A stretch of DNA of 15,758 bases from DAIUCA01 sp964613675 (GCA_964613675.1 CAZTIH010000054.1:1-15758), one strand, 5' to 3'. Positions 1 to 6,810 are shown, numbered from the stretch's first letter. The notes: generated from the sequence alone by a model not told the origin. Numbers and translations are program-made.

Positions 1-613
1 TCAACGTGGCAAGGATCGCCATCGCTTTCTGCACAGGTTCGTGACTGAAATTCATCGGATTTTCCTCTTCGCCGTGGCCAAAAAACCACAGCCATTGCGT
101 TAACGGATCAGCAGTTAAACCACCCACTTTCGACAATTCAAACGCCATCAATGCCCATTTGTCCGTCAACAGCGGGTGCGGCGCTTCCCGACGGCGCAGT
201 TCAAAACAATGGGCATGACAGGGGTCATTTTCAAAGCCAAATAGCGTCGATTCCAGCAGATGTATTCCGAACACCGGGTGCAATTGACCATACTTATCGC
301 CCGTACCCAGCTGTCCCGCCAACATTCGTGCCCCGTAAAACGCCATCCGTGCCGGGTATGAGGGCTGTTTCTGACTCTGCATCTCGATGTCGTACTGCCG
401 ATTCTGCTCATCGACAGCGTGAAGATCCAAAGTAATCAGCTTTCCCGCCAGTTCTGAAGTGCTCAAAGTCGGATTCTTAATCACAATCTGATGGACTGGC
501 GGAAACGCCCAGTATCCCAAGACCGCGTTCAGAAAATCCGGTAACAGCGTCGGTTCGCTCAGAAATAGTAGCTTGAATACAAGATCCAAACGTGGCGACA
601 CCAAAACCGTCAT
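1..613 (-). CDS. Rpn-family PD-(D/E)XK nuclease / putative transposase, partial
   Basis: The reading frame is open from an ATG at 613 to the window edge (204 codons), so the C-terminus is missing. The start is well supported by AGAGGAG six bases upstream. The N-terminus (SPRLDLVFKLLF, residues 6-17) and the block LDLHAVDEQNRQYDIEMQ (residues 62-79) match the PDDEXK_2 / Rpn family. In that block D63 and the E77-x-Q79 pair are the likely metal-binding catalytic residues. The following ARMAFYGARML (residues 88-98) is also typical. Family members such as E. coli RpnA are DNA endonucleases that promote recA-independent recombination; many are annotated as transposases, although movement is not established. 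Genes of this kind occur as multicopy accessory genes in cyanobacteria and sulfur-oxidising gammaproteobacteria. It lies 73 bp downstream of the rsgA stop on the same strand and has its own ribosome site. Family assignment is confident; the cellular role is inferred. Confidence 0.85.
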   Translation of the reverse strand, partial: MTVLVSPRLDLVFKLLFLSEPTLLPDFLNAVLGYWAFPPVHQIVIKNPTLSTSELAGKLITLDLHAVDEQNRQYDIEMQSQKQPSYPARMAFYGARMLAGQLGTGDKYGQLHPVFGIHLLESTLFGFENDPCHAHCFELRRREAPHPLLTDKWALMAFELSKVGGLTADPLTQWLWFFGHGEEENPMNFSHEPVQKAMAILATL

Positions 614-686
614 CGGTTACTCCTCTGAATCGTGATTGTCCGGGTTGAACTTGGCAGAACACTAAAAAAAGCACTCATCGAACATC

Positions 687-1697
687 TCATGGGTTAAGCG
701 GACGATGGGCGTTTCGTTTGCGGGAAAGTTCGTCGCAAAGTTGGTGATACCCCTGAAGTCGTCGCGCCACAATTTCCCCCCGCGCTACCGCTGCCAAAAC
801 CCCACAATTCGGTTCGGCGCGATGCCGACAGTTGGCAAATCGACAGTGCTGACTCGCCTGCTCAATCTCCGGAAACCCGCCCGCTAAATCCGCCAACGAA
901 AGCTCGCCCAATTCAAAGCTCCGTACCCCGGGAGAGTCGATGAGATCGCCACCAAAATCCAGGTGATAGAGCGTGCTATGGGTGGTGGTGTGGGTTCCTT
1001 TGCCGGTTGCGATGGAAACGGCGGCGGTTCTAATGGCTTTATCGGGCAACAATCGCTGAACCAACGACGATTTTCCCACGCCCGACTGCCCCACCAACAA
1101 CGACACCTGATTACATAGCCGTTCCCGTAACGCGGTGAGCTGGGGGTCACAACGCACACTGATGAACACGAGTTCGGCCATTGCCGCATAGGGCGCGAGC
1201 TGAGCGCGGAGGATCTCCTGTTGGGTCGGCGAGAGCAGTTCGGACTTGTTGATGACAAGATAAGGTCGGGCCTTCAGGGCGCGAATGGCCACAAAATACC
1301 GATCCAACAGCCCCTCGTTGAGAACGGGCAACGGCGCTACCACCACCACAATTTGGTCGATATTGGCAGCGATGGGCTTAGGGTGCCCCCGGTAATCGGG
1401 GCGCGTTAACAGATTGCGACGGGGATGAATGGCGCAAATCACACCGTCACCGGTGGCATGGGGTTGCCACCCCACCGTGTCGCCACACACCGCACCGCCA
1501 AGATTTTGTCGCAAACGACAGCGATGCAGTTGTCCGATGGTGTCCTCCACAATGGCGAATACCCCAAAATGACTGATCACCTGTCCCGTGGACATCGGTT
1601 CTTCCTGGGTTGAGGACGACGCCACAGGTTCGCAATGAACGGCCTGGTTTTGCGCAATCCGACGGCGCTGCTGTTGCGTTAAACGCCGTTGACTCAT
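687..1697 (-). CDS. rsgA: Ribosome small subunit-dependent GTPase A (RsgA/YjeQ)
   Basis: RsgA is a cytoplasmic GTPase that checks late 30S subunit maturation and releases assembly factors. The circularly permuted GTPase order is visible: G4 NKSE (about residue 148), then G1 GQSGVGKSS (about 205), a THTTT segment fitting G2, and G3 DSPGV (about 255). A C-terminal zinc site reads C-x4-C-x-H-x5-C (about 280-295). An N-terminal OB-fold region precedes the GTPase. I chose the ATG at 1697 because MSQRRLTQQQRRR resembles the basic start of E. coli RsgA. The frame stays open to an ATG at 1727, adding ten residues. Neither start has a clear Shine-Dalgarno. The gene is divergent from orn, as in E. coli and many other gammaproteobacteria. 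G4 is NKSE where NKxD is usual; the Glu codon is clear in the DNA. Confidence 0.95.
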   Translation of the reverse strand: MSQRRLTQQQRRRIAQNQAVHCEPVASSSTQEEPMSTGQVISHFGVFAIVEDTIGQLHRCRLRQNLGGAVCGDTVGWQPHATGDGVICAIHPRRNLLTRPDYRGHPKPIAANIDQIVVVVAPLPVLNEGLLDRYFVAIRALKARPYLVINKSELLSPTQQEILRAQLAPYAAMAELVFISVRCDPQLTALRERLCNQVSLLVGQSGVGKSSLVQRLLPDKAIRTAAVSIATGKGTHTTTHSTLYHLDFGGDLIDSPGVRSFELGELSLADLAGGFPEIEQASQHCRFANCRHRAEPNCGVLAAVARGEIVARRLQGYHQLCDELSRKRNAHRPLNP

Positions 1698-1766
1698 CGC
1701 GTTGTTCCGAACCGCGTTCGATGGCATACACTTCGGGCTTTGAAGAAAGAAACGCGGAAATCCACC

Positions 1767-2318
1767 ATGCTGAATGCCGATAACCTGATTTGGATTGATT
1801 TGGAGATGACGGGATTAAATACCCAAACCGATTTTATTTTAGAAATCGCCACCCTTGTGACAGATAGTCAACTCAATCTTCTGGCGGAAGGCCCCGTCAT
1901 TGCGATCCACCAATCCGATACCGTGTTGGGCGCGATGGATCATTGGAATACGAAACAACACGGCAATTCGGGGCTAATTGAGCGCGTGCGGAAAAGCACT
2001 GTGGACGAGGCTCAGGCCGAACAGATGACGCTCGCCTTTTTGCGGCCATATGTCCCCGAGGGGAAATCGCCCATGTGTGGCAACAGTATTTGTCAGGATC
2101 GACGATTTTTGGCGCGGATCATGCCCAAACTGGAGGCTTTTTTTCACTATCGCAACTTGGACGTAAGCACCCTTAAGGAGCTGGCTAAACGGTGGTATCC
2201 CCATGTGAAACACAGCAAGCGTTCGACACATCTGGCTCTAGACGACGTACGCGATTCGGTTGAAGAACTGCGATTTTATCGTCAACACCTCTTCATTGCC
2301 GCGTCCACGCTCTCATAA
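1767..2318 (+). CDS. orn: Oligoribonuclease, DEDDh 3'-5' exoribonuclease
   Basis: Orn degrades 2-5 nt RNA fragments, including the pGpG left from cyclic-di-GMP breakdown, to mononucleotides. The 183-residue product is close to the E. coli enzyme (181). The DEDDh residues are visible: D11 and E13 in WIDLEMTGL, an Asp in the NSICQDRRF block, and the His/Asp pair in HLALDDVRDS near residues 155-165. The frame is open 26 codons further upstream, to 1689, but that extension overlaps the rsgA start. MLNADNLIWIDLEMTGLN is the normal family start, so 1767 was chosen although only a weak CGGAAA lies upstream. It is divergent from rsgA. The intact catalytic set suggests an active enzyme. Confidence 0.96.
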   Translation: MLNADNLIWIDLEMTGLNTQTDFILEIATLVTDSQLNLLAEGPVIAIHQSDTVLGAMDHWNTKQHGNSGLIERVRKSTVDEAQAEQMTLAFLRPYVPEGKSPMCGNSICQDRRFLARIMPKLEAFFHYRNLDVSTLKELAKRWYPHVKHSKRSTHLALDDVRDSVEELRFYRQHLFIAASTLS

Positions 2319-2330
2319 GTTTGGGATTCC

Positions 2331-2356
2331 CGTCCCACCTACGGTCGCGAGGGACG
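2331..2356. repeat. Weak inverted repeat after orn
   Basis: CGTCCC (2331-2336) and GGGACG (2351-2356) could pair across a 14-nt loop that contains the palindrome TCGCGA. It lies 12 bp after the orn stop codon but has no following T-run, so it is not a typical intrinsic terminator. It may be fortuitous. Confidence 0.25.
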
Positions 2357-2391
2357 ACAGGCTTGCCACGATTCCACGACCGTGCATCGAG

Positions 2392-2441
2392 AAAGTGAAT
2401 CAAAGTGAATCTTTGACCGCGCGACGATACCAATGGACTAT
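2392..2441 (+). promoter_or_regulatory. Tandem decamer and weak promoter upstream of the DUF4864 gene
   Basis: AAAGTGAATC occurs twice in direct tandem (2392-2401 and 2402-2411). It is followed immediately by TTTGACC, whose TTGACC (2413-2418) could be a -35 box. With 17-bp spacing the -10 position reads GACTAT, a poor match. The decamer pair next to a -35 box looks operator-like, at one-turn spacing. No regulator is identified, and the promoter call is weak. Confidence 0.3.
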
Positions 2442-2467
2442 CAAAAACTTGCACAGGAATTATACAA

Positions 2468-2950
2468 ATGCAGTGGCACCTACTTTTTGGCTTGGCGACG
2501 ATTTTGACCTTGGCAACCCCTGAAATGGGCCTCACTCACCCGATTGAACCCAGCGTCACGCGTTCTACAGCAGTGGCACCAACACTGGAAGTCGCGGATC
2601 AGCAGGCTATACAGGAGGTTATCGCGGCACAAATTGAGGCCTTCGAGCGAGATGACGCGGAAGCAGCGTTTGCGTTGGCCAGTCCAGGTATCCAAGCGCG
2701 CTTTGGGAACGCCAATAATTTCATTGCCATGGTGAGAAGTGGTTATCAATCGGTTTACCGTCCCCAAGCCAAGCGATTTTTGGAATTGGTCATAGCCCAC
2801 GGTGCCCCCATGCAGCGGGTAGAAATTCTGGATCAACAGGGAAAATTACAAGTTGCTGTTTATGCGATGGAAAAACAGTCGGATGGAGAATGGCGGATTA
2901 GCGGATGTTGGTTGATGCCTTCGTCTGCGACCGTCGCGAATACGATTTAA
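2468..2950 (+). CDS. DUF4864 domain-containing secreted protein
   Basis: The product is 160 residues. The N-terminus has a short hydrophobic stretch (about residues 4-17) followed by small residues and THP, consistent with a Sec signal peptide; the charged N-region is minimal. From about residue 45 the sequence fits DUF4864 (QQAIQEVIAAQIEAFERDD, then AFALASPGIQARFG, and a final WRISGCWLMP). That fold resembles the SnoaL/NTF2-like cone used for ligand binding or assembly. The biochemical role of the family is not known to me. Start choice: AGGAA lies eight bases before the ATG. It stands alone downstream of orn, with 149 bp between them, and converges on the LysR gene; an IS-end-like repeat fills the gap to that gene. 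Confidence 0.8.
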   Translation: MQWHLLFGLATILTLATPEMGLTHPIEPSVTRSTAVAPTLEVADQQAIQEVIAAQIEAFERDDAEAAFALASPGIQARFGNANNFIAMVRSGYQSVYRPQAKRFLELVIAHGAPMQRVEILDQQGKLQVAVYAMEKQSDGEWRISGCWLMPSSATVANTI

Positions 2951-2986
2951 GCTTCTTGGGGCAGCCTGAACCGTCGCGTTGAACTT

Positions 2987-3037
2987 TGATCCAGATGCGC
3001 GGCAAACCCCGCCGTTCAGGGCGGGGGAGGATGTCAA
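2987..3037 (+). repeat. IS200/IS605-like terminal hairpin relic, copy 1
   Basis: A 40-nt segment (2987-3026) recurs at 15630-15669 with one mismatch. It holds the stem CCCCGCC (3007-3013) / GGCGGGG (3020-3026) with a six-base GTTCAG loop. It is followed by GGAGGATGTCAA (ending 3037), which resembles the tail after the right-end hairpin of many IS605/IS1341-type elements, where the 3' part of the TnpB guide RNA lies. No tnpA or tnpB is left here, so it is either a relic or a non-autonomous palindrome element. It sits between two convergent genes and directly abuts the lysR stop codon. The hairpin may also act as a terminator. Confidence 0.6.
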
Positions 3038-3982
3038 TTACAAAGCGTCTGTTTCCCAATCCCCCTCGTTCACATTCCATCCCACCAGCCGCTGCGTAAC
3101 CTGCGCTAAGCGGTCACAGAGCCAATGCACCAAAGGCGTTCGATCCTCCCGACGATGCCAGGTCACCGAGACTTCCAACGGTGCCAAGACCAAAGGCAAC
3201 GCATGAACCTCTACAAAACCTGCCCGTGAAAAGGGGGCCGCCACCCGCGATGGAACGGTAGCCACAAAGTCGCTGTGGGCTACGATGGGGGGCGCCGACA
3301 AAAAATTGGGAATCGCGGCGGCAACCCTACGCCGTCCCCCTAGGTGCTGAAGCACTTCCCCTATCTCCGCTTCGTTGCCAATTTGCAGATGAGGTAACCG
3401 ACAAAAGGTCTCAAAATCCAAGATTTCTGGGATTTGAGGGTGATGAGGACGACTAATCGCGACCCAAACATCGTGGCCCAAAGAACGCACGCAAAATCGC
3501 GGTGGGAGCCGTGATTCATGCCCCAAACACAACAACCAGTCGCCCCGATCCAATGCCTGTAAATCGCCGTCATCTTGGTGAGCGTGCAACCGCAATCGCA
3601 CGCCAGGCGCACAGTGTTGCAATTCGGCGAGTAAAAATGGCCACAGCACCGTTCCATAGTCGCTACTCCCCATCGAAATCGCCTGTTGCCACTGAGCGGG
3701 CACAAAATCATTTGGCGGTTCAAGGGCTTGGCGAGTGAGTGAAAGCACTTCGCGAACCAGTTCCTCTAGGGCGATGGCACGGGGGGTGGGTTCAAGTCCC
3801 ATAGCCCCCCGCACAAATAGGGGATCGTGAAAGGCCTCTCGTAGCCGTCCCAACGCATGACTCACGGCCGGTTGCCCCACATACAACCGTTGGGCCGCTT
3901 GGGTCACGCTGCGAGTCACCATCAAAGTTTCAAAGGTCACTAACAGATTGAGATCAAAACGCCTTAAATCAATTTGATTCAT
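3038..3982 (-). CDS. LysR-family transcriptional regulator
   Basis: The product is a 314-residue DNA-binding regulator. The N-terminal winged helix-turn-helix spans about residues 8-66, with the recognition-helix region in SVTQAAQRLYVGQPAVSHALGRLRE typical of LysR proteins. The PLFVRGAMGLEPTPRA boundary leads into a periplasmic-binding-protein-like effector domain (about 95-300). The closest subtype appears to be the NodD/PcpR-like group whose proteins start with DLRRFDLNLL. The effector is unknown. The start at 3982 is the only Met that keeps the full HTH; no Shine-Dalgarno precedes it. The gene is divergent from the sigma factor gene, and dyads of LysR-box form lie between and at the gene starts, consistent with autoregulation and control of the neighbour. 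Confidence 0.92.
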   Translation of the reverse strand: MNQIDLRRFDLNLLVTFETLMVTRSVTQAAQRLYVGQPAVSHALGRLREAFHDPLFVRGAMGLEPTPRAIALEELVREVLSLTRQALEPPNDFVPAQWQQAISMGSSDYGTVLWPFLLAELQHCAPGVRLRLHAHQDDGDLQALDRGDWLLCLGHESRLPPRFCVRSLGHDVWVAISRPHHPQIPEILDFETFCRLPHLQIGNEAEIGEVLQHLGGRRRVAAAIPNFLSAPPIVAHSDFVATVPSRVAAPFSRAGFVEVHALPLVLAPLEVSVTWHRREDRTPLVHWLCDRLAQVTQRLVGWNVNEGDWETDAL

Positions 3983-4019
3983 GGTTTTTATAAAAACATT
4001 CGATTTGATTGATAATCAA
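3968..4019. promoter_or_regulatory. LysR-type operator dyads in the lysR/sigma divergent region
   Basis: TTGAT-N5-ATCAA at 4005-4019 fits the LysR box T-N11-A with dyad symmetry. A second perfect dyad built from the same half-sites, ATCAA-T-TTGAT, lies at 3968-3978 inside the first lysR codons. The two dyads are centred about 39 bp apart, roughly four helical turns. The AT-rich TTTTTATAAAAA (3985-3996) lies between them. This layout resembles the recognition and activation sites of a LysR regulator, but binding is inferred. Confidence 0.55.
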
Positions 4020-4031
4020 AAAGGTTACAGG

Positions 4032-4757
4032 GTGAACGCACTTCAAACGACCCCTGAGCCTCTACCGATGAAAGCTATGCCCCTGACTGTTGAGCAATTT
4101 TTCACCGATCTTGCCGCCCTTTACCGTGAAGATGACGAAACGGAATGGCGCAAAGCCCTCCAAAGAGGAGACCGCCACGCCCAAGCCCAACTCTATCGCC
4201 GTTACGCCCCCACCCTCTTACGGGCCACCCGTCGGATTGTGCGGGATGACGCCGTAGCTTGGGACTGTGTCCAGGACAGTTTTGTCAAAGCGTACCAAGG
4301 GATTGGGCAATTCGCGGGACGGTCGCGCTTAAAATCGTGGCTGTACCGCATTGCGATTAACCATGCGCTTATGCACTGTCGCCAAAACCGTCAACGTAAA
4401 ACGGTGTCGTTACAATCATTTTGTGATGAGCACGGCGACTTTTATGCGGGAAGCGATTTGTGGGGAACCCCCTCTTGTCCTGTACAAAATGCGGTGCAAA
4501 CCGAAGCCCAACAGCGCATTTCACAAGTCCTCAAGCAGTTATCGCCGACCGACCAGGAAATGATTCAACTGCGGGATCTAGCCCAATGGGACGGTCACGA
4601 GACGGCGAAATGTCTGGGGATTCAAGTGGGCGCAGTGAAGACGCGGCTTCATCGGGCACGTCAAGCCTTTAAACGACATTGGCACACCCTTGAAATGTCA
4701 TCCTCAAAGGGCAATATGAAGCGTTCATCTCAACTGAGGACTCCTGATGGCCAGTGA
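4032..4757 (+). CDS. ECF-type sigma-70 family RNA polymerase sigma factor
   Basis: The product directs RNA polymerase to a specific promoter set. Region 2 spans about residues 48-117 (RRIVRDDAVAWDCVQDSFVKAY, then SRLKSWLYRIAINHAL) and region 4 about 162-212 (LSPTDQEMIQLRDL, then GIQVGAVKTRLHRARQAF). There is no region 1.1 or 3, so it is of RpoE/ECF type. Start choice: the GTG at 4032 has AAAGG seven bases upstream. An ATG at 3981 would overlap the lysR start, and ATGs at 4069 and 4078 are also possible. The tail overlaps the thioredoxin gene by 11 bp. No anti-sigma gene is adjacent. The linker and flanks carry C116, C131 and C149 with H111, H115 and H134, plus C79 and C194 in the conserved regions. 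Whether they sense redox state is speculation. Confidence 0.88.
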   Translation: MNALQTTPEPLPMKAMPLTVEQFFTDLAALYREDDETEWRKALQRGDRHAQAQLYRRYAPTLLRATRRIVRDDAVAWDCVQDSFVKAYQGIGQFAGRSRLKSWLYRIAINHALMHCRQNRQRKTVSLQSFCDEHGDFYAGSDLWGTPSCPVQNAVQTEAQQRISQVLKQLSPTDQEMIQLRDLAQWDGHETAKCLGIQVGAVKTRLHRARQAFKRHWHTLEMSSSKGNMKRSSQLRTPDGQ

Positions 4758-5085
4758 ATTTATGTTTCCCGTGGTACAAGCGGATTTCGATGAGCATGTG
4801 ATCGAAGCCTCGAAAACCCACCTCGTCCTCGTCGATTTTTGGGCGGGCTGGTGTTCACCCTGTCGGATGTTGATGCCCATTCTCGACAAATTGGCGACGG
4901 AACACGCGGGCCAGTTCACCGTGGCCAAGGTCGATACCGACAACGAGGCCCAACTGGCGCGGCAATACAACATCCGTAGCTTGCCGACGGTTATTTTTTT
5001 CAAAAACGGCGAAGTGGTGGATCAATTTATGGGGGCCCAACCCGAAAGTGCGATTCGTCAGATATTGAACACCCATTTGGGGTAA
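4747..5085 (+). CDS. Thioredoxin, WCSPC active site
   Basis: This is a 112-residue single-domain thioredoxin, a cytoplasmic protein disulfide reductase; it has no signal peptide. The active site is W35-C36-S-P-C39, where Gly is usual between the first Cys and Pro. The buried Asp (D30, in LVLVDFWAGW) and the cis-Pro loop (P80, in RSLPTVIFF) are present. The ATG at 4747 has GAGGA six bases upstream, and the gene overlaps the end of the sigma gene, so translation is probably coupled. An ATG at 4762 would shorten it by five residues but lacks a good ribosome site. A bidirectional terminator follows at 5128-5163. It may be the housekeeping TrxA or a paralogue dedicated to the sigma factor regulon; the sequence does not decide. 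Confidence 0.92.
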   Translation: MASEFMFPVVQADFDEHVIEASKTHLVLVDFWAGWCSPCRMLMPILDKLATEHAGQFTVAKVDTDNEAQLARQYNIRSLPTVIFFKNGEVVDQFMGAQPESAIRQILNTHLG

Positions 5086-5127
5086 CTTTTTCCCCCTACG
5101 CCCCCTGATCCACGGTCTGTTCACCGT

Positions 5128-5163
5128 AAAAAACCCCGCTGCGTAACTCGACGCACGGGGTTT
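5128..5163. terminator. Bidirectional intrinsic terminator
   Basis: The long hairpin pairs AAACCCCG (5131-5138) plus TGCGT (5140-5144) with ACGCA (5151-5155) plus CGGGGTTT (5156-5163), around an AACTCG loop with one bulged C. On the minus strand it is followed by a run of six T, so it is strong for the L,D-transpeptidase gene. On the plus strand it has GGGGTTT then CGCGTTT, weaker but usable for the thioredoxin gene. It lies between convergent genes. Confidence 0.85.
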
Positions 5164-5202
5164 CGCGTTTAGGGGGACTTCTTTGGTGAAGCGAATGCGC
5201 TT

Positions 5203-6309
5203 TTAGGGCGCTGGTGCACGGCGAAAGGGTTGTGTTAGGGGGGGACTCGAGGTGGAGACCGCCGATTGCCACATTTGAAAATCGGGCTGTGAACTCGGTG
5301 CAGTCGTCATCTGGGGCGTCGGTGCAGTCGTCATTTGGGGCGTTGAAGGGTCACGATGTGCCGTTTGCCACCGCGATTGTCCCGCCATGTGGGGCCATAG
5401 CGGAACCGCCATTCCCGAACGCTGCGCCAATACCGTCTCCACCAAATCCGCAGTGATGTACGACGCATATTCCGCCGCCCGCGCATTTACAACCTTCATC
5501 ACCTGTTCCAAAGAGGGCTTCCCATCGGGTAACTCCTCCTCGTCGAGGGGGGCGTGGATCTCGACAAACAGCGTTCCCGCCAACCATCCCGCCTTCACCG
5601 GTTGGTCGATGAGATTGACCTTCGTCCCCACGGGTACCTTGCCGTACAACGCTTCGATGTCTTCGGGATACATCCGAATGCACCCATGCGTTACCCGCAT
5701 CCCAATACCGATTTCTTTCTCGCGGTTCACGCCGTGAATCAGGTAGCTGGGCAATCCCAAATACAGGGCATGGCGTCCCAAGGGGTTGTCGGGGCCGGGG
5801 GGAAAGACCGTCGGCAAAATGCGCCCTTCCTCGCGGGCATAGCGGTCGCGAATCGACTGGGGCGGAAACCACGTGGGATCTTGTTGTTTACGGGTCACCC
5901 GCGTGATGCCAAGGGGCGTATTCCAGTCCATTCGCCCAACACTGATGGGATGAGTGATGACAACGGGGGGCGTACCAGGCGTTGGGGTCGGAAAGTAGTA
6001 CAGCCGCATCTCGGACAAGTTGACGACAATCCCTTCTCGGGGCGCATCGGGAAGCAGGTAACGGGTGGGCAACACCACCAAAGTGCCTTCACCGGGCAAC
6101 CAACGATCGACATCGGGATTCGCCTTAATAATTTCGTTGAACCCTAACCCATGACGGCGGGCAATATCGCTGAGGGTGTCCTCGTGACGGGCACGAATGA
6201 ACTGGACCTCGCCAATCACATCCACATCGGGCGGAGGTAACGGGAAGGTGGCGGCAAATCCCGCATTTGCGGTGAATACGGTCGTGAACAACAGAAGTGA
6301 GCGGATCAC
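5203..6309 (-). CDS. LysM and YkuD-domain L,D-transpeptidase
   Basis: This is a periplasmic enzyme that forms L,D-cross-links in peptidoglycan or attaches protein to it (ErfK/YbiS/YcfS/YnhG type). Order of parts: signal peptide 1-19 (IRSLLLFTTVFTANAGFA, cleavage before ATF), LysM peptidoglycan-binding domain about 35-82, YkuD catalytic domain about 93-238. The last holds H192 (in LIHGVN), then H208-G-C210-I-R (in THGCIRMYPED), with C210 the nucleophile. The roughly 90-residue C-terminal tail is Pro/Thr/Gln/Ser-rich and includes a tandem eight-residue repeat. The start is GTG, supported by AGAGG six bases upstream; the 368-residue length is a little above the usual 300-350. It is a single-gene unit ending at the terminator at 5128. 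It is divergent from the RRM-like gene. Confidence 0.94.
   Translation of the reverse strand: MIRSLLLFTTVFTANAGFAATFPLPPPDVDVIGEVQFIRARHEDTLSDIARRHGLGFNEIIKANPDVDRWLPGEGTLVVLPTRYLLPDAPREGIVVNLSEMRLYYFPTPTPGTPPVVITHPISVGRMDWNTPLGITRVTRKQQDPTWFPPQSIRDRYAREEGRILPTVFPPGPDNPLGRHALYLGLPSYLIHGVNREKEIGIGMRVTHGCIRMYPEDIEALYGKVPVGTKVNLIDQPVKAGWLAGTLFVEIHAPLDEEELPDGKPSLEQVMKVVNARAAEYASYITADLVETVLAQRSGMAVPLWPHMAGQSRWQTAHRDPSTPQMTTAPTPQMTTAPSSQPDFQMWQSAVSTSSPPLTQPFRRAPAP
5295..5342. repeat. 24-bp tandem repeat (two units) in the L,D-transpeptidase tail
   Basis: Units at 5295-5318 and 5319-5342 differ at one base. They encode two copies of TPQMTTAP in the low-complexity C-terminal tail. The length is a multiple of three, so copy-number change would keep the reading frame. 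Confidence 0.9.
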
Positions 6310-6466
6310 TGAGAACCTCTAAAGTAAATTGGGATAATTTTATCAGACCGAGAGAACGCGCCTTTGTCGATAGATGTTGCGTTGCAAAACGACCTTAAAA
6401 GCCATTAAATTTCAGCACTTTACCCCGCGTGTACTTTCCCCCAACCCGTTTTAAGTGAGGTTATTT

Positions 6467-6742
6467 GTGGACATCGTGATTAAAAATCTCCCCCCCAACC
6501 GCCAAGAGGCCGACATTCACGCCCTGGTCGATCCGCTATCCCCCATCAATCACATCACTTTTTTCCAACCCGATCACCCAGATCATGGGAGCTGTGTGGT
6601 GTGCATTCCAGGTGACCGAGAACGGGCTTATCACATTGCTCATCAGCTCAACGGCCATTTTTGGCACGGCCATGAATTAACGGCGTATGTGCCACTCTAC
6701 GGTCAACGGGCGCTGTGTGATGACGATGTCATTACGCCATAA
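6467..6742 (+). CDS. Small RRM-like RNA-binding protein
   Basis: The product is a 91-residue, single-domain protein. VDIVIKNLPPN at the start fits the first beta strand with RNP2, and HGSCVVCIPGDRERAYHIAHQLNG, with strand 3 followed by helix 2, fits the RNP1 region of an RNA recognition motif, although the usual aromatic RNP1 residues are absent. WHGHELTAYVPLYG would be the last strand. The start is GTG at 6467, with AGTGAGG ending six bases upstream; that Shine-Dalgarno would lie inside the ORF if the in-frame GTG at 6455 were used. Bacterial single-RRM proteins are thought to bind RNA, but the target here is unknown. It is divergent from the transpeptidase gene and 68 bp before the antiporter. 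The missing RNP1 aromatics leave room for a non-RNA role. Confidence 0.65.
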   Translation: MDIVIKNLPPNRQEADIHALVDPLSPINHITFFQPDHPDHGSCVVCIPGDRERAYHIAHQLNGHFWHGHELTAYVPLYGQRALCDDDVITP

Positions 6743-6757
6743 CGCCATAACGCCATA
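6734..6757. repeat. 8-bp tandem repeat (ACGCCATA x3) over the RRM-gene stop codon
   Basis: Three perfect ACGCCATA units, followed by ACGCC, run across the stop codon (TAA at 6740-6742). The stop is in the first unit, so gain or loss of units would not alter the protein. It could change spacing to the antiporter gene. Confidence 0.85.
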
Positions 6758-6810
6758 ACGCCCGCGCATTCTGATTTTTCCCCATTAAACGTAGAACCAA
6801 GAAGGTTTCC

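Noticed and set aside
1698..1727. Ten-residue N-terminal extension of RsgA
   Set aside because: The family start pattern begins at 1697 and no ribosome site supports 1727; kept only as an alternative.
2979..3206. Plus-strand open frame crossing repeat copy 1, reading TPPFRAGEDVN
   Set aside because: This peptide is a translation of the hairpin DNA common to IS605-type ends; the rest is antisense to lysR.
3985..3996. TATAAA as the lysR -10 box
   Set aside because: It lies only a few bases before the lysR ATG, so transcription would begin inside the gene; a promoter further upstream is more likely.
5295..5342. Tandem repeat considered as a CRISPR-like array
   Set aside because: Two directly adjoining 24-bp units with no spacers inside a coding tail; not CRISPR. 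No CRISPR array was seen anywhere in the window.
5554..6147. Plus-strand open frame of 197 codons opposite the L,D-transpeptidase gene
   Set aside because: The minus-strand gene has clear catalytic motifs, a signal peptide and a Shine-Dalgarno; the antisense product has no recognisable features.
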